Of a stretch of DNA of 64,000 bases, positions 52,673 through 62,623 are shown piece by piece. Every line of letters starts with the position of its first letter. Positions within the stretch are counted from its first letter, which is position 1. The notes beneath the pieces were generated by a model, which saw only the letters and a program-made list of their open reading frames with translations, did not search any database and had not been told where the DNA came from. Made by a program: the position numbers and the translations under genes. Origin of the DNA: a bacterium (GTDB taxonomy: Bacteria; Vulcanimicrobiota; Vulcanimicrobiia; Vulcanimicrobiales; Vulcanimicrobiaceae); assembly GCA_021790935.1 (NCBI GenBank), contig JAJYFL010000004.1, positions 1-64,000 on the forward strand. The letters are read 5' to 3'.

Positions 52673-55299
52673 TCGTTACGTCGCCACACGTCGTCGAACG
52701 CGACCTCATCGATGCGCTCGTCGCCTGCGACGCCAAAGTCTATCGATTGATCGCTCCAGCGGGCTTCGGCAAGTCCGTCATGGCGGCGCAGATCGCAAGC
52801 CGCTTTCCGAAGAACGCCTCCTGCGATTGTCGCGGAGTACGGGATACCATCGAGCTGACGCGGCGCTTGATCCACGCCTTCTCGATCCTTGCGGGCGAAC
52901 GTGGCCGGCGAATCAAAGACGAGGAGGCGACTCTCGCATTTTCGAACATCGACGATCGGCGAGCCTACCTGGAACAGATCTGGGATGTGTTGCCAGAATG
53001 CGGCGTCTTGATCGTCGAAAACTTCGAGGATATCGGCGAGCGACCGGAGGCGCTTGCCCTATTGGCAGCGCTGTTCGCGAAGCGCCCGCGCGGGAGGCTC
53101 GTACTGTGCAGTCGCGGCGACCTTCCCGTGCGCTGGGGCGATGCGGTATTCCCGCACGAAAACCTCGCCGTACGCGAACGGCACCTACGCTTTTCGAAGC
53201 GCGAGTTCGCGGCGCTCTTTGACGACACTGCAGTTTCTTCCGTGGAGATCGCTCGCACGTACAGATGGACTGGCGGGTGGCCGTTCGCGGCGGCTCAGGC
53301 GGCACGATACATGCGTGACGGCGGTGACATAACGGGCCTCATGGCGAAAGGAACGTCGCCGCCGGAGCTGGCCGATATCCTGCTAACGCAGTTGTTCGGC
53401 TCGCTGCCGGATGACCTGCGTGCGGGAGTGGTGTGCTGCGCCGCGATCGAACGGGCCCGCGAGGAAGATCTTCCCGGCACCGGCGATGCGCTCGCAACGC
53501 GGGCCTTCGCCGATCGCCTGGTGAGCGCGTTTCCCTTCATTACGCGCCGCAACGATGGGATCTACGAGATGCATCCGATAGCGCGTACGGCGCTCGCGCG
53601 CCTGCATGGAACGGCGTACGACCAGATAGTGGCAGACACCGTCGCACGCGCGCGGCACCGGGGCGACCATCTGCGATGCGCGGAGCTGCATCTGCAATGT
53701 GGCAACGACTACGAAGCCGCACGCGCCCTCGTTCGCCTGAAGACGGACATGATGGATATTCCAACGCCCCGGTACCTCGCGGTACTCGAACGTTTAGGGC
53801 GAACCGTCGTCGTCCACTTCCCAAAGCTTTGGGCGCTGTCGTCAATCTATTGGCAGAATCGCTTCGGCACGCTCGCGCGGGAGGTTCGCGATATCGTCTT
53901 GCGGCTGCCCCAGAGCGTTCCCCTGGGGACCCGTGCCGCATGCATTGCGATTGCGTGCTATCACCTCTCCGATCGCGGAGAATGGCAAGAGGCATCTCGC
54001 CTGCTCGATTCGTTCGAGGCGTTACCCCTCCCCAGAGGGAAAGCGGCCGAGTGCGACGATGCAGGCGCGTATATTCCGCTCTTTCGTGCGTACGCTGCGG
54101 TCAGCAACGGGAAGGAGTACGATGATGCAGAACTGTGGCGCCGTCACGGCTCTGCGATCTCGCGTTCCAACATTGCCCTGACCGAACATTATACAACGGA
54201 AGCGCGCGTTGCTATCTTGCGCGGACGGCCCGAACTCGTTGCAGCAGCGCTCGAGCGAATGGTCGCCGCGGCTCGCCGAACTCGCTACCCCGTACACGAA
54301 CGAATCGCGCTCGGCAAGGCGATACAAACCGCATGGCTGCTCGGCGACGACAGAGCGCTCGAGCGCTATCGTACGGATCTCCTGGCGCTGCTGTCAGATC
54401 CTACGGTTCCGTACGATCTCGCCGCACATGAGGCGCAGCAAATGCTTGAGGCTTCGTGGGGTTTGCCGTGGAGCGGCATGGAGCGCACGAGGGGCGATGC
54501 GTTTTTCCTACGTTTGATGTACGCCGCTGCCGTTCCGGAAGAGAACGCCGCGTTGGCTGCGCTTGAAGAGGCGCATCGAATCGCCACTGCGACACGTGGC
54601 TTCTGGGGGGTCACCCTCGCATATACCGCCCTGGCGTCCTTCGATCCCGAACGAATCGCGTTGCTCGACGAGGCTTTGAGCTATGCCGAGCGCAGCGACT
54701 TTCCTGCATATCGAAGCGCCATCGCGTCGGCCCGAAACGGTCACGCTTCGTGCGGTTCTCTGACGCGCTTCGCGCAACGGTTCCGCGAAGCCGGAGTACG
54801 CGCGCGTACGTGCGTACACATCGATCTCGTGTCGGGGTGCCTACGCCGCAACGGCGAGGTGCTTCGCCTGGGGAAGCAGGAGCGCGAGCTCGTCTACCTG
54901 CTCGCGGCCCGCGGCCAGCCCGTTCAACGCATGGAACTGGCCGACACGCTCTGGCCGGGGCGCGACGAAGACGCCGCATTCAACGCGTTGAAAGTTTGCG
55001 TGAACCGAATACGCCGGCGCACGCGCAGCCAGGAGTTGATCGTGGCGACGGCCGGCGATTATGCGCTCTCCCCGCAGGTCGCATGCGTCGATCTCGACGT
55101 CGCGGAACACTATGCCGAGCTTGCCAAGCGCGGCTGCTTTGCCGCTATGCGCGCGGGTAAGAAGTTATTGCGCGAGGTCCCCGATGGACTCGACATGCCC
55201 GCATCGTGGGGCCTCCGGGCGGCGGAACGCGTGCGCGTTATGCGCGCACGCGCGTCAAGAGCCGCGTCTGTCCCGCTCGCGGCTCAGTGGGCATACTGA
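52669..55299 (+). CDS. Second STAND-type winged-helix regulator
   Basis: An 876-aa relative of its upstream neighbour. It has the P-loop LIAPAGFGKSVMAAQIA (about residues 27-43), Walker B-like GVLIVENFEDIG, a sensor-like RLVLCSRGD, a MalT-like winged-helix and arm region, and a C-terminal OmpR-type winged helix (LRRNGEVLRLGKQERELVYL, FNALKVCVNRIRRRT, LIVATAGDYALSPQ). It ends soon after, with only a truncated activation domain. The target genes are unknown. Confidence 0.75.
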   Translation: MIVTSPHVVERDLIDALVACDAKVYRLIAPAGFGKSVMAAQIASRFPKNASCDCRGVRDTIELTRRLIHAFSILAGERGRRIKDEEATLAFSNIDDRRAYLEQIWDVLPECGVLIVENFEDIGERPEALALLAALFAKRPRGRLVLCSRGDLPVRWGDAVFPHENLAVRERHLRFSKREFAALFDDTAVSSVEIARTYRWTGGWPFAAAQAARYMRDGGDITGLMAKGTSPPELADILLTQLFGSLPDDLRAGVVCCAAIERAREEDLPGTGDALATRAFADRLVSAFPFITRRNDGIYEMHPIARTALARLHGTAYDQIVADTVARARHRGDHLRCAELHLQCGNDYEAARALVRLKTDMMDIPTPRYLAVLERLGRTVVVHFPKLWALSSIYWQNRFGTLAREVRDIVLRLPQSVPLGTRAACIAIACYHLSDRGEWQEASRLLDSFEALPLPRGKAAECDDAGAYIPLFRAYAAVSNGKEYDDAELWRRHGSAISRSNIALTEHYTTEARVAILRGRPELVAAALERMVAAARRTRYPVHERIALGKAIQTAWLLGDDRALERYRTDLLALLSDPTVPYDLAAHEAQQMLEASWGLPWSGMERTRGDAFFLRLMYAAAVPEENAALAALEEAHRIATATRGFWGVTLAYTALASFDPERIALLDEALSYAERSDFPAYRSAIASARNGHASCGSLTRFAQRFREAGVRARTCVHIDLVSGCLRRNGEVLRLGKQERELVYLLAARGQPVQRMELADTLWPGRDEDAAFNALKVCVNRIRRRTRSQELIVATAGDYALSPQVACVDLDVAEHYAELAKRGCFAAMRAGKKLLREVPDGLDMPASWGLRAAERVRVMRARASRAASVPLAAQWAY

Positions 55300-55925
55300 C
55301 TACTCGGTGCCCGCTGCATCGCCATCACATGAACGGTGCGACTCACGAAGGCGGTAAAAGTTTTTGATGGAGCGAGCACCACGTTGCGCCCTTTCACCCA
55401 GTTGTGAAAGAACAGCCCGCCCAACCCCAGCGTGGCGTACCCGACGATCGTAGCAGTCGAAGCCGCGCCGGTCTTTTGCTCGCCCCGTACGTTACCGCTA
55501 GCGTTGGAGAGCCGTACCTTCTCGCCGTCTACGGCGTAGACGAAGTCGAACTTCAAGCCGAGGCTTCCAGAGTGCCCGTTCCCACCAGCACGATCGACCG
55601 AGACGACTTCGCCTTGGCCGCCGGCCCCTTTGGGAATGACGATCCAGCCGTTCGCGGTAACGTCTGCGTCTACGGCGAAATTGAAGATATCGCCGACCTT
55701 GGCCGTTCCCGAGTCGAGCTTCTGAACCAGGCTCACGGCCACTGGTGTGCCTCCGGGGATCGTCACGCGGGTAGCGGCCATGACCGGTCGGGCGATTAAC
55801 AAGAAGATCGTCAGCAGTGCGGCAAGCGCGTGCCGTCCTACGCGATCGATTTCGTGGTCACGAGGGCTACGCAGGGCCGACTTATCCGCAAGGTCGCCCG
55901 TATTCCTAGCCATCGAAGTCCCCAT
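55284..55925 (-). CDS. Exported hypothetical protein
   Basis: A 213-aa protein. A hydrophobic segment (ALAALLTIFLLIARPVMAA, about residues 33-51) looks like a late signal peptide or anchor. The mature part has GTPVAVSLVQKLDSGTAKVG, VIPKGAGGQGEVVSVDRAG and a Gly-rich hydrophobic run (VGYATLGLGGLFF). No family is recognised with confidence. GGAGG lies 4 nt before the ATG. It converges with and slightly overlaps the STAND gene (55284-55299). Confidence 0.6.
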   Translation of the reverse strand: MGTSMARNTGDLADKSALRSPRDHEIDRVGRHALAALLTIFLLIARPVMAATRVTIPGGTPVAVSLVQKLDSGTAKVGDIFNFAVDADVTANGWIVIPKGAGGQGEVVSVDRAGGNGHSGSLGLKFDFVYAVDGEKVRLSNASGNVRGEQKTGAASTATIVGYATLGLGGLFFHNWVKGRNVVLAPSKTFTAFVSRTVHVMAMQRAPSSQYAH

Positions 55926-56103
55926 TGTGCCTCCACTGTGGGAAAAGGACGTCGCCGCACGACATTTGTTGAACGCCTGAGTAATACGATGACGGAGTCC
56001 CGGCGCCGAGCTGCACCGTTGTTTGGATGACTGGTGCAGATCCTTGCAGCGCGACGCTTGTCGAGCCTCCGCTTCCCGCTAGCACCCGCTGAGAGAGATT
56101 CAT
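55906..56103 (-). CDS. Small hypothetical protein
   Basis: A 65-aa frame starting MNLSQRVLAGSGGSTSVALQ and ending FPQWRHNGDFDG. It fills the gap between the membrane protein and the exported protein and overlaps the start of the latter by 20 bp. It is Ser- and Gly-rich, with GGSTSVALQGSAPVIQTTVQ suggesting beta strands. No ribosome site is obvious. It could be the end of a decayed gene. Confidence 0.35.
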   Translation of the reverse strand: MNLSQRVLAGSGGSTSVALQGSAPVIQTTVQLGAGTPSSYYSGVQQMSCGDVLFPQWRHNGDFDG

Positions 56104-56111
56104 CTCGAACG

Positions 56112-56693
56112 TCAACCAACGACGAAGTGGGCCATCACCACGATGATGGCGACCTGCATGAGGCCTTGGGCGCCGGCCAAGATGACGTTGGTGCGATTGA
56201 GTCGCATGATGCGCTCGCGATTCGGCTCGGGGCCCCGTAGCTCGCGCCAGATGCGCAGACTGTTGGGCAGCATAATGGCCAGTCCTTGGATCGTCATGAT
56301 CGTCACGAGGACCAAGGCAGCGATCGCCCACGGGAACTGTGCGTTGCCAGGAACAAGGAAGCCCAACGATGAGGCCAACAGCCAGCCGGCCGTGCCCGTG
56401 GTGAGCGAAACCATCGGAAAGTAGAGCAGCGTGCGCGGCACGAGGTAAGCGATGACCGCCGTGCGCGCGCGCATGTCAAGGCTTCTGAGGACCGGCCCGA
56501 TGACGAAGCCCATGAAGAGATCGGCGCCAGTCCAGAGTGCTCCCGAGAGCACGTGGATCCAGTTGAGCAGATAGAAGCTGCGCTCGACGACCGCGACGAT
56601 CATGACGACGGGGAAGGCGACCGTCCACCACATCAGTTGGCGGTGAAGTGGAAGCGGGGCGAAGAGCGGTTGGGCTTCGGCTGTCGCCGTCAC
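56112..56693 (-). CDS. CopD/DUF2269-like integral membrane protein
   Basis: A 193-aa protein with about four membrane helices. The first helix region is followed by LLNWIHVLSGALWTGADLFM, whose His and Trp-Thr-Gly pattern is typical of CopD and related haem- or copper-linked membrane proteins. Later helices include LVTIMTIQGLAIML. GTG start with GAGGGG about 8 nt upstream, 12 bp after the cytochrome gene. It probably acts with that cytochrome and the cupredoxin in a periplasmic redox module. Confidence 0.62.
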   Translation of the reverse strand: MTATAEAQPLFAPLPLHRQLMWWTVAFPVVMIVAVVERSFYLLNWIHVLSGALWTGADLFMGFVIGPVLRSLDMRARTAVIAYLVPRTLLYFPMVSLTTGTAGWLLASSLGFLVPGNAQFPWAIAALVLVTIMTIQGLAIMLPNSLRIWRELRGPEPNRERIMRLNRTNVILAGAQGLMQVAIIVVMAHFVVG

Positions 56694-56705
56694 GATCAGA
56701 ACCCC

Positions 56706-57230
56706 TCACGGCCTCCTGGCGGGTTGCTGGGGCTCGAAGAGGATGTACGGTTCCGTGGGCTCGCGATTGGGCGGAACGTAGGCTGCGGCCTCGGCGCCAG
56801 CCGGGCCAAGCGCTTTAATGAAGGCGTAGATCGCTCGCGCGTCCCTCGTGCTCAAGGCGTGCAGGTTCGTCCACGGCATCGGTGGGTTGCCCGTGCCAGC
56901 GCGCACGAGGTGCAGCCACTCCGCCTCCGAGATGTGAGCGACGAACAGCCGCAGGTTTGCCGGAAACGACGTGCCCCAGGGCCCGCGGAAACCAACGTCG
57001 CTCCCCATAAGCCACTTCGACTCCGGAAGACGGCCCTGAGACTGATCCCAGCCCGGGGTATGGCAGTCGTTGCAGCCGCCGGCGATAACGAGATATCTCC
57101 CCGCATCGAGGGTAGAGTCGGCGCGGACGTACGGCCGCGACGCCGCGCTTGCGCGAACGATCGGCCCACAGGCCGCCAAAAGCCCCAGAGATACCAGGAC
57201 GATCGCGATTCTCATCCGCAAAGCGCTCAC
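56706..57230 (-). CDS. Lipoprotein c-type cytochrome
   Basis: A 174-aa protein with a lipobox (LLAACG, Cys21), a single haem motif CNDCH (GGCNDCHTPGWD) and a distal methionine candidate in NPPMPWTNLHAL. A single-haem class I-like cytochrome c tethered to a membrane. GTG start with GGAGG about 9 nt upstream. Neighbouring genes encode a CopD-like protein and, divergently, a cupredoxin. Confidence 0.85.
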   Translation of the reverse strand: MSALRMRIAIVLVSLGLLAACGPIVRASAASRPYVRADSTLDAGRYLVIAGGCNDCHTPGWDQSQGRLPESKWLMGSDVGFRGPWGTSFPANLRLFVAHISEAEWLHLVRAGTGNPPMPWTNLHALSTRDARAIYAFIKALGPAGAEAAAYVPPNREPTEPYILFEPQQPARRP

Positions 57231-57484
57231 GGTGATGTGCCTCCGCTCTGAATAGGTCGAGGACGAGGGAGGGCGGCTTATCCGCTGAGACGCCCCCTGT
57301 TCCCCGTCGTCCGCGTCTTCATTTTACGTCCCGCGCGGTTACAGCGGAGTTACAAATTGGATCGGGGGGATGCCCAGCCTGTCTGTAACTTTGCTGCAAC
57401 CGCGCGCGAGGTACAATGGGAACCCGTGCATGCTTGATGCGGGCATATCGAGCAGATTCTTTCGGGAAGATGCGAGTGTATTGT

Positions 57485-58471
57485 ATGGAAATTTTGAAGC
57501 GGCAAGCCATTCCGCTCGTCGCGCTTGTCATAGCGGCAGCTGCCGCGTTGGCGGGCTGCGGACCGACGGGCACGGTCTTTCAACCTCTGCGTCCGTCATC
57601 GTGGCAAGTGATAGCCGGCTCCTCGAGCCAGCAGGAAGCGCTCCAGGCGCTGCAGTTCTTCCCTGCCACGATCACCATCAATGCTGGCGACACGGTCACC
57701 TGGACGTTCCCCGCGGGCGAGCCACATACCGTGACCTTTCTCGGCAACGGGCAGGCGACGCCACCGCCCCCAACCGATCCGAACGATGCTAAGCCAGCGG
57801 GTGGATCGACCTACGACGGCTCAACGTATACGAGCTCTGGTTTCCTGCTTAGGGGGAAGAGCTACTCGCTGACGTTCACGAAACCCGGCACTTATTCGTA
57901 CTACTGCCTGATTCACGTGCCGGAGATGGAAGGCAGCGTCGTGGTGCAGCCCGCGGGTTACACATACCCGGCAACTCAGGCGGTCTACGGCGCACAGGCA
58001 CAGGCGGGCATCGCCACCGCCCTCGGCTCCGCCACCTCCTCAATCGCGCTCTTTCCATATGCGAGCGGCGGACCGCAGTTGGCCAACGGTATCTCCCCCG
58101 GACTCGCCACGGGGACGCCGGCGCCTGCGACCGTTATGCGCTTTCTCGACGGCCCCAGCCTTAGCGCCACCTCAGTCACGGTGGCAGTCGGCACAACCGT
58201 CACGTGGACCAACCTATCCAACAACGCGCCGCATACGGTGACCTTCCCGCCGGCGGGGCAGACACCGCCTCCGACGTTGAGTCCGTTCTCTCCCCCTTCC
58301 GGCGGCTCGTCATACGACGGAACCACGTTGACGAACTCCGGCGTGATGTGGCCGGGCGCCAGCTACAGCCTGACGTTCACCAAGGCAGGTTCGTACACGT
58401 ACTACTGTCTGTTTCACGACGACGAGGGCATGATCGGCACGGTGAATGCGGTTGGGGGGACTCCAGTATGA
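57485..58471 (+). CDS. Two-domain cupredoxin lipoprotein
   Basis: About 328 aa. A lipoprotein signal ends in LAGCG. Two plastocyanin/azurin-like domains follow. Domain 1 has PATITINAGDTVTWTF, GEPHTVTF and the copper loop YYCLIHVPEMEG. Domain 2 has VTVAVGTTVTWTN, NAPHTVTF and YYCLFHDDEGMIG. Each keeps the His, Cys, His and Met type 1 copper ligands. It should be a periplasmic electron carrier. In-frame ATGs at 57416 and 57470 are alternatives, but the signal peptide begins at 57485. Confidence 0.85.
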   Translation: MEILKRQAIPLVALVIAAAAALAGCGPTGTVFQPLRPSSWQVIAGSSSQQEALQALQFFPATITINAGDTVTWTFPAGEPHTVTFLGNGQATPPPPTDPNDAKPAGGSTYDGSTYTSSGFLLRGKSYSLTFTKPGTYSYYCLIHVPEMEGSVVVQPAGYTYPATQAVYGAQAQAGIATALGSATSSIALFPYASGGPQLANGISPGLATGTPAPATVMRFLDGPSLSATSVTVAVGTTVTWTNLSNNAPHTVTFPPAGQTPPPTLSPFSPPSGGSSYDGTTLTNSGVMWPGASYSLTFTKAGSYTYYCLFHDDEGMIGTVNAVGGTPV

Positions 58472-58624
58472 CCAACCGCATCCGGGAACGCTCCCAGTAG
58501 GCGCAGGCGCCGCACGCCGCGCTCCTGGAGTAGCCGAGGCGGCGGCAGGCCCCGGCGCACGCGAAGGTGGAAGCCACGCGGATGCGCTCCTCCGGCAGCG
58601 GTCTCTAAAGCGGGCGGATCTTTC

Positions 58625-59443
58625 GTGGACGCCTTGGCGCTACGCGAGCGCATGGTCGGCCGCCTCAAAGCCGCCGGCACCATCCGCAGCCCCGCCGTCG
58701 AACGCGCCCTGCGTGCCGTGCCGCGCCATGCCTTCATACCGAACGTACCCATGGAGGAGGCGTACGCGGACGGCGTCGTCTTCGTCAAAGCCCACGCCGG
58801 GCTTACGATAAGCTCCGCATCGCAGCCCACGATGATCGCGCTAATGCTCGAACAACTCGAGGTGGCGCCCGGTTCGCGAATTCTGGAGATCGGTACGGGC
58901 AGCGGCTACAACGCGGCGCTGCTGGCGCACCTCACCGGCCCAAACGGTTTCGTAACCACCGTGGAACTGGAGGCAGATCTCGCCGGCGCCGCGCAGCACG
59001 CACTCGCGCTGTTCGGTACCGCGAACGTGCGCGTCGTAACCGGCGACGGATCGGGCGGATACCCCGGGGACGGACCCTACGATCGCGAGATCGTTACGGC
59101 GTGCGCGCTCGATATTGCGCCCGCTTGGTGGGAACAACTGCGCGACGGCGGGCGCCTCGTCGTCCCGCTGGCGCTCGACCAGGTCCAGCGCTCGATCGCC
59201 TTCGAACGCGACGGCTCGCTGTTACGCAGCGCGAGCGTCATCGATTGCGCCTTCGTCGCACTGCGCGGAAGCGCGGCCCAAACGCCACATGCCGCCGGCG
59301 ACCGGGCGATGGCGATCGCATCGGGCACGATGCACGTCACCGCGATGCGCCGCAACGCTATCGATCCCGCCGTCCTCGCACGCGCCGAGATCGTCCTCGA
59401 ACGCGCGGCGACGATCTTTGCGATCGGTAGCCGGCGCGCCTAA
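58625..59443 (+). CDS. pcm: Protein-L-isoaspartate O-methyltransferase
   Basis: A 272-aa enzyme repairing isoaspartyl residues. It has VERALRAVPRHAFIP, the substrate loop ISSASQPTMIALMLEQL, the SAM motif ILEIGTGSGYNAALLAHL, VELEADLAG and GGRLVVPL. GTG start. It is about 50 aa longer than typical Pcm because of a C-terminal extension, as in other two-part PCMT proteins. The 150 bp before it hold nothing clear. Confidence 0.88.
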   Translation: MDALALRERMVGRLKAAGTIRSPAVERALRAVPRHAFIPNVPMEEAYADGVVFVKAHAGLTISSASQPTMIALMLEQLEVAPGSRILEIGTGSGYNAALLAHLTGPNGFVTTVELEADLAGAAQHALALFGTANVRVVTGDGSGGYPGDGPYDREIVTACALDIAPAWWEQLRDGGRLVVPLALDQVQRSIAFERDGSLLRSASVIDCAFVALRGSAAQTPHAAGDRAMAIASGTMHVTAMRRNAIDPAVLARAEIVLERAATIFAIGSRRA

Positions 59444-59689
59444 TTACGATTTCTTGAAGTAGGCGGCGTTGATCTCGACGTAGTTCTCCCACTTCGCGGG
59501 GACGTCGGAATCCGCGAAGATCGCTTCGACCGGGCAGGCGGAGACGCACGCACCGCAGTCGATGCAGACCTCCGGGTCGATGTAAAGCATCTCATCCGCG
59601 TCCTCACCATGGATGCAATCGACCGGACAGACGTCGACGCACGACTTGTCCTTCGTTCCAATGCACGGTTCGGTGATGATGTACGTCAT
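59444..59689 (-). CDS. 7Fe ferredoxin ([3Fe-4S][4Fe-4S])
   Basis: An 81-aa ferredoxin starting MTYIITEPCIGTKDKSCVDV. The first cluster motif (C-x7-C-x3-CP) fits a [3Fe-4S] or zinc-type site, and CIDCGACVSACP is a full [4Fe-4S] motif. Length and order match FdxA-type ferredoxins. The stop directly abuts the convergent pcm stop. Confidence 0.93.
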   Translation of the reverse strand: MTYIITEPCIGTKDKSCVDVCPVDCIHGEDADEMLYIDPEVCIDCGACVSACPVEAIFADSDVPAKWENYVEINAAYFKKS

Positions 59690-59907
59690 GTGAGCCGATC
59701 GACCCCTCTGTCCGGTTATAGTGAAGTGAAGCGAAACGCTATCGGCAACTCTATTAGAAGCGCTCGGGCCGGAGGCCTTCCCCGAAAGCGCCCTCGAGCG
59801 CGGGCCGAAGCGGGCAACGCGGCTCCGGCGGTCGAAATCAGGCTGGTGCCGGCTGGCCCCACCGCCCGCATCGGCTCGCCCGTTCGCTTGGAGAGGTGCC
59901 AACCGCT

Positions 59908-60630
59908 ATGAAAACGATGCTCGTAATCGCGACCGCGCTGCTCCTCGGTACGGCCCCGTTGCCGGCGGGAGCCGCGGTTCCGCCCGTTGATATCACCGTT
60001 ACCGGGACGGGCAGCGTATCGAACGCCCCAAACGTCGCGACCGTCGACGTCGGGGCAACCACGAACGATGCCGTCGCGAACGTCGCCACCTCGCAGAACA
60101 ACGCCATCTACGAAAAGACCGTCGCCCGGCTCGCTGCGCTGGGCATCGCTCGCGCCGACGTACGCACGACGTACTACAATCTGAATTACGTGCCGCGACC
60201 GAAAACCGAAGGCGCCCCGGCGCAGCCCCAACCATATGCGGTCCGCTACGGCTACGTGGTCACCCGCAGCATTACCGTAACGGTTCACGACACGAATATC
60301 GTCGGCAAGGTCGTCGACGCGTGCGTTGCAGCCGGAGCGACGAACGTCAACGGCGTCTCCTTCGGCCTCTCCGACACGCGGGACGCCTACGTACGCGCAC
60401 TCGGCCGCGCGGTGGACGACGCAAGGACGAAAGCACAGGCCATCGCCGCCGCCGCGCACCTGCGCATCGTCGGCGTCAAGTCGATCGACCAAAGCACGGG
60501 CTACGCGGGCCGGCCGATGCTGAGCATAGCCGCTGTACGGGCGGACTCATATGCCGTACAGCCCACCCAGATTCAGCCGAGCAACGTGAACGTGCAGGCG
60601 ACGGTCACGGCCACGTACGAAGCGCAATAG
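59908..60630 (+). CDS. SIMPL-domain (DUF541) exported protein
   Basis: A 240-aa protein with a signal peptide ([20 protein letters not shown], cleavage near GAA-VP). The SIMPL domain begins [21 protein letters not shown] and includes [19 protein letters not shown], then a helix [17 protein letters not shown] and IVGVKSIDQ. Family members are periplasmic or outer-membrane associated with unclear function. GGAGAGG lies about 10 nt before the ATG. Only 2 bp separate it from the Clp-like gene. Confidence 0.85.
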   Translation: MKTMLVIATALLLGTAPLPAGAAVPPVDITVTGTGSVSNAPNVATVDVGATTNDAVANVATSQNNAIYEKTVARLAALGIARADVRTTYYNLNYVPRPKTEGAPAQPQPYAVRYGYVVTRSITVTVHDTNIVGKVVDACVAAGATNVNGVSFGLSDTRDAYVRALGRAVDDARTKAQAIAAAAHLRIVGVKSIDQSTGYAGRPMLSIAAVRADSYAVQPTQIQPSNVNVQATVTATYEAQ

Positions 60631-60632
60631 AT

Positions 60633-62594
60633 ATGGAGACGCTTTGCGAGCAGTGCGGGCAGCGCCCCGCTCGCATCTTCGACCCGGTCGCACGGCCCGG
60701 GCAGAACAACCTCTGCGAGGCGTGCGCGGGCCGTGCGAACGCCACCGCAGCGACGCTTCCGCTGCTCGGCATGGCGCTGGGTGCCGCCGCGCTTGTCGCC
60801 GGCGGCGCGTTTCTCGTCGACCGGCTCCAGCGCGGCGGCGGCGAGACGCCTGCGGGCGTCGGCCCGTTCGAGGAGTTTACGCGACGCCTGCGCAGCGCCA
60901 CGCCGACGCTCTCGGCATTTTCGCGCGACCTGACCGAGCTCGCGCGGGCGGGCAAACTCGACCCGGTCATCGGCCGTGACACCGAGGTCGAGCGCGTCGT
61001 GGCCATCCTCGCGCGCCGCAGCAAGAACAATCCCGTTCTCGTCGGCGAGCCCGGGGTTGGCAAGACCGCCATCGTCGAAGGCCTCGCGCAGCGCATCGTC
61101 GCCGATACGGTTCCGCCGACGCTGCGCAACAAACGCGTGCTCGCGCTCTCGCTCGGCCCGCTGGTTGCCGGAACGAAGTACCGCGGCGAATTCGAAGGCC
61201 GTGTAAAGAAGATCCTGGACGAGGTCCGGCGCGCCTCCCGCGACGTCATCTTGTTCATCGACGAACTGCACACGCTGGTCGGGGCCGGCGCCGCCGAAGG
61301 CTCGCTCGACCTGAGTTCGATGATCAAGCCCGAACTCGCGCGCGGAGATTTGCAATGCATCGGCGCGACGACCTTCGACGAATACCGCAAATACGTCGAA
61401 TCCGACGCCGCACTCGAGCGGCGCTTCCAGCCGGTGATGGTCGAGGAGCCCACCATCGCTCAGACCGCGCGAATTCTCCGCGGCCTGCGCGACGGCTACG
61501 CCAAACATCACAACGTCGAGATCCGCGACGACGCGATCGAGGCAGCCGCCACGCTCTCGGCGCGCTACATCGCCGACCGTTTTCTGCCGGACAAGGCCAT
61601 CGATTTGATGGACGAGGCCGCCGCGTCGGTAGCGTTGGCCAACAAAGGTGCCGTGGCACGACCGCCGGTAACGGCCGAGAACGTCGCGGCCGTCGTAACG
61701 AAGTGGACCGGTATCCCGCCGGCTACGCTCTCCGAATCGCAGGCAAATAACCTGCTCGCGCTTGAAACGACGCTCGCCAAACGTGTCATCGGTCAGAGCG
61801 GCGCGATCGCGGCCGTCAGCGAAGCGATTCGCCGCGCGCGTGCCGGCCTGCACGACCCACGCAAACCGCTAGGAAGTTTTCTGTTCCTGGGTTCGAGCGG
61901 CGTCGGCAAGACCGAACTCGCGAAGGCATTGGCAGAGGCGCTCTTCGGCAGCGAGGCGGCGCTCGTGCGCATCGATCTCTCCGAGTTCACCGAATCGCAC
62001 ACCGTCTCGCGCCTGCTCGGAGCGCCGCCGGGATATCAGGGGCACGAAGAGGCGGGGCAACTCACGGAACCCGTCCGCCGGCGCCCGTACTGCGTCGTGC
62101 TCTTCGACGAACTTGAGAAGGCGCACCCGGACGTCGCCGCGCTTCTGCTGCAGATTCTCGACGATGGCCGCGTCACCGACGCGAAGGGGCGCACCATCGA
62201 TTTCCGCCACGCGCTCCTCATCATGACGACCAATCTCGACGAAGCCGAACTTCCGCTAGCGTTCCGCCCGGAGTTTCTCAACCGCGTCGACGAGACCGTG
62301 CGCTTCAACGATCTCGGCGTCGTACAGATCGAGCAGATCGTGGCGATTCACGTGGACGCATTGGCCGAGCGTTTGGGCGCGCGCAAGGTGACGCTGCGAT
62401 TATCTGAAGACGCGCGGGCTTTCCTGGCACGCGAAGCGATGCAGGCCGGCAGCGGCGCGCGCCACGTTCAGCGCACGGTTGCGCGGCACGTAAGCACGCC
62501 CTTATCGACGGCGATCCTGCGCGGCGATCTGCGCGCCGGAAACGCCGCAGACGTCACGCTCGAGGGTGCGTCTTTGGTCGTGAAAGCGGCATAG
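60633..62594 (+). CDS. Membrane-anchored Clp-like AAA+ unfoldase with zinc ribbon
   Basis: A 653-aa protein. A four-cysteine zinc ribbon (CEQC at 5-8, CEAC at 28-31) is followed by a hydrophobic segment (about 43-62). Two ClpB/ClpC-type AAA modules follow, with Walker A GEPGVGKT (138-145), [32 protein letters not shown] and [11 protein letters not shown]. There is no double Clp-N repeat and no M-domain (only about 10 residues between AAA1 and KWTGIP). The usual ClpP-docking loop region between MTTNL and FRPEFLNR is almost gone. It is probably a ClpP-independent remodelling enzyme at the membrane. Confidence 0.82.
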   Translation: METLCEQCGQRPARIFDPVARPGQNNLCEACAGRANATAATLPLLGMALGAAALVAGGAFLVDRLQRGGGETPAGVGPFEEFTRRLRSATPTLSAFSRDLTELARAGKLDPVIGRDTEVERVVAILARRSKNNPVLVGEPGVGKTAIVEGLAQRIVADTVPPTLRNKRVLALSLGPLVAGTKYRGEFEGRVKKILDEVRRASRDVILFIDELHTLVGAGAAEGSLDLSSMIKPELARGDLQCIGATTFDEYRKYVESDAALERRFQPVMVEEPTIAQTARILRGLRDGYAKHHNVEIRDDAIEAAATLSARYIADRFLPDKAIDLMDEAAASVALANKGAVARPPVTAENVAAVVTKWTGIPPATLSESQANNLLALETTLAKRVIGQSGAIAAVSEAIRRARAGLHDPRKPLGSFLFLGSSGVGKTELAKALAEALFGSEAALVRIDLSEFTESHTVSRLLGAPPGYQGHEEAGQLTEPVRRRPYCVVLFDELEKAHPDVAALLLQILDDGRVTDAKGRTIDFRHALLIMTTNLDEAELPLAFRPEFLNRVDETVRFNDLGVVQIEQIVAIHVDALAERLGARKVTLRLSEDARAFLAREAMQAGSGARHVQRTVARHVSTPLSTAILRGDLRAGNAADVTLEGASLVVKAA

Positions 62595-62623
62595 GTCTCA
62601 TCGCCAGGCTTGACACACGGGCC

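Noticed and set aside
58472-58624. Possible small gene between the cupredoxin and pcm
   Set aside because: The plus-strand frame from 58468 stops after ten codons and the continuation has several stops. It could be decayed coding sequence, but nothing supports a function.
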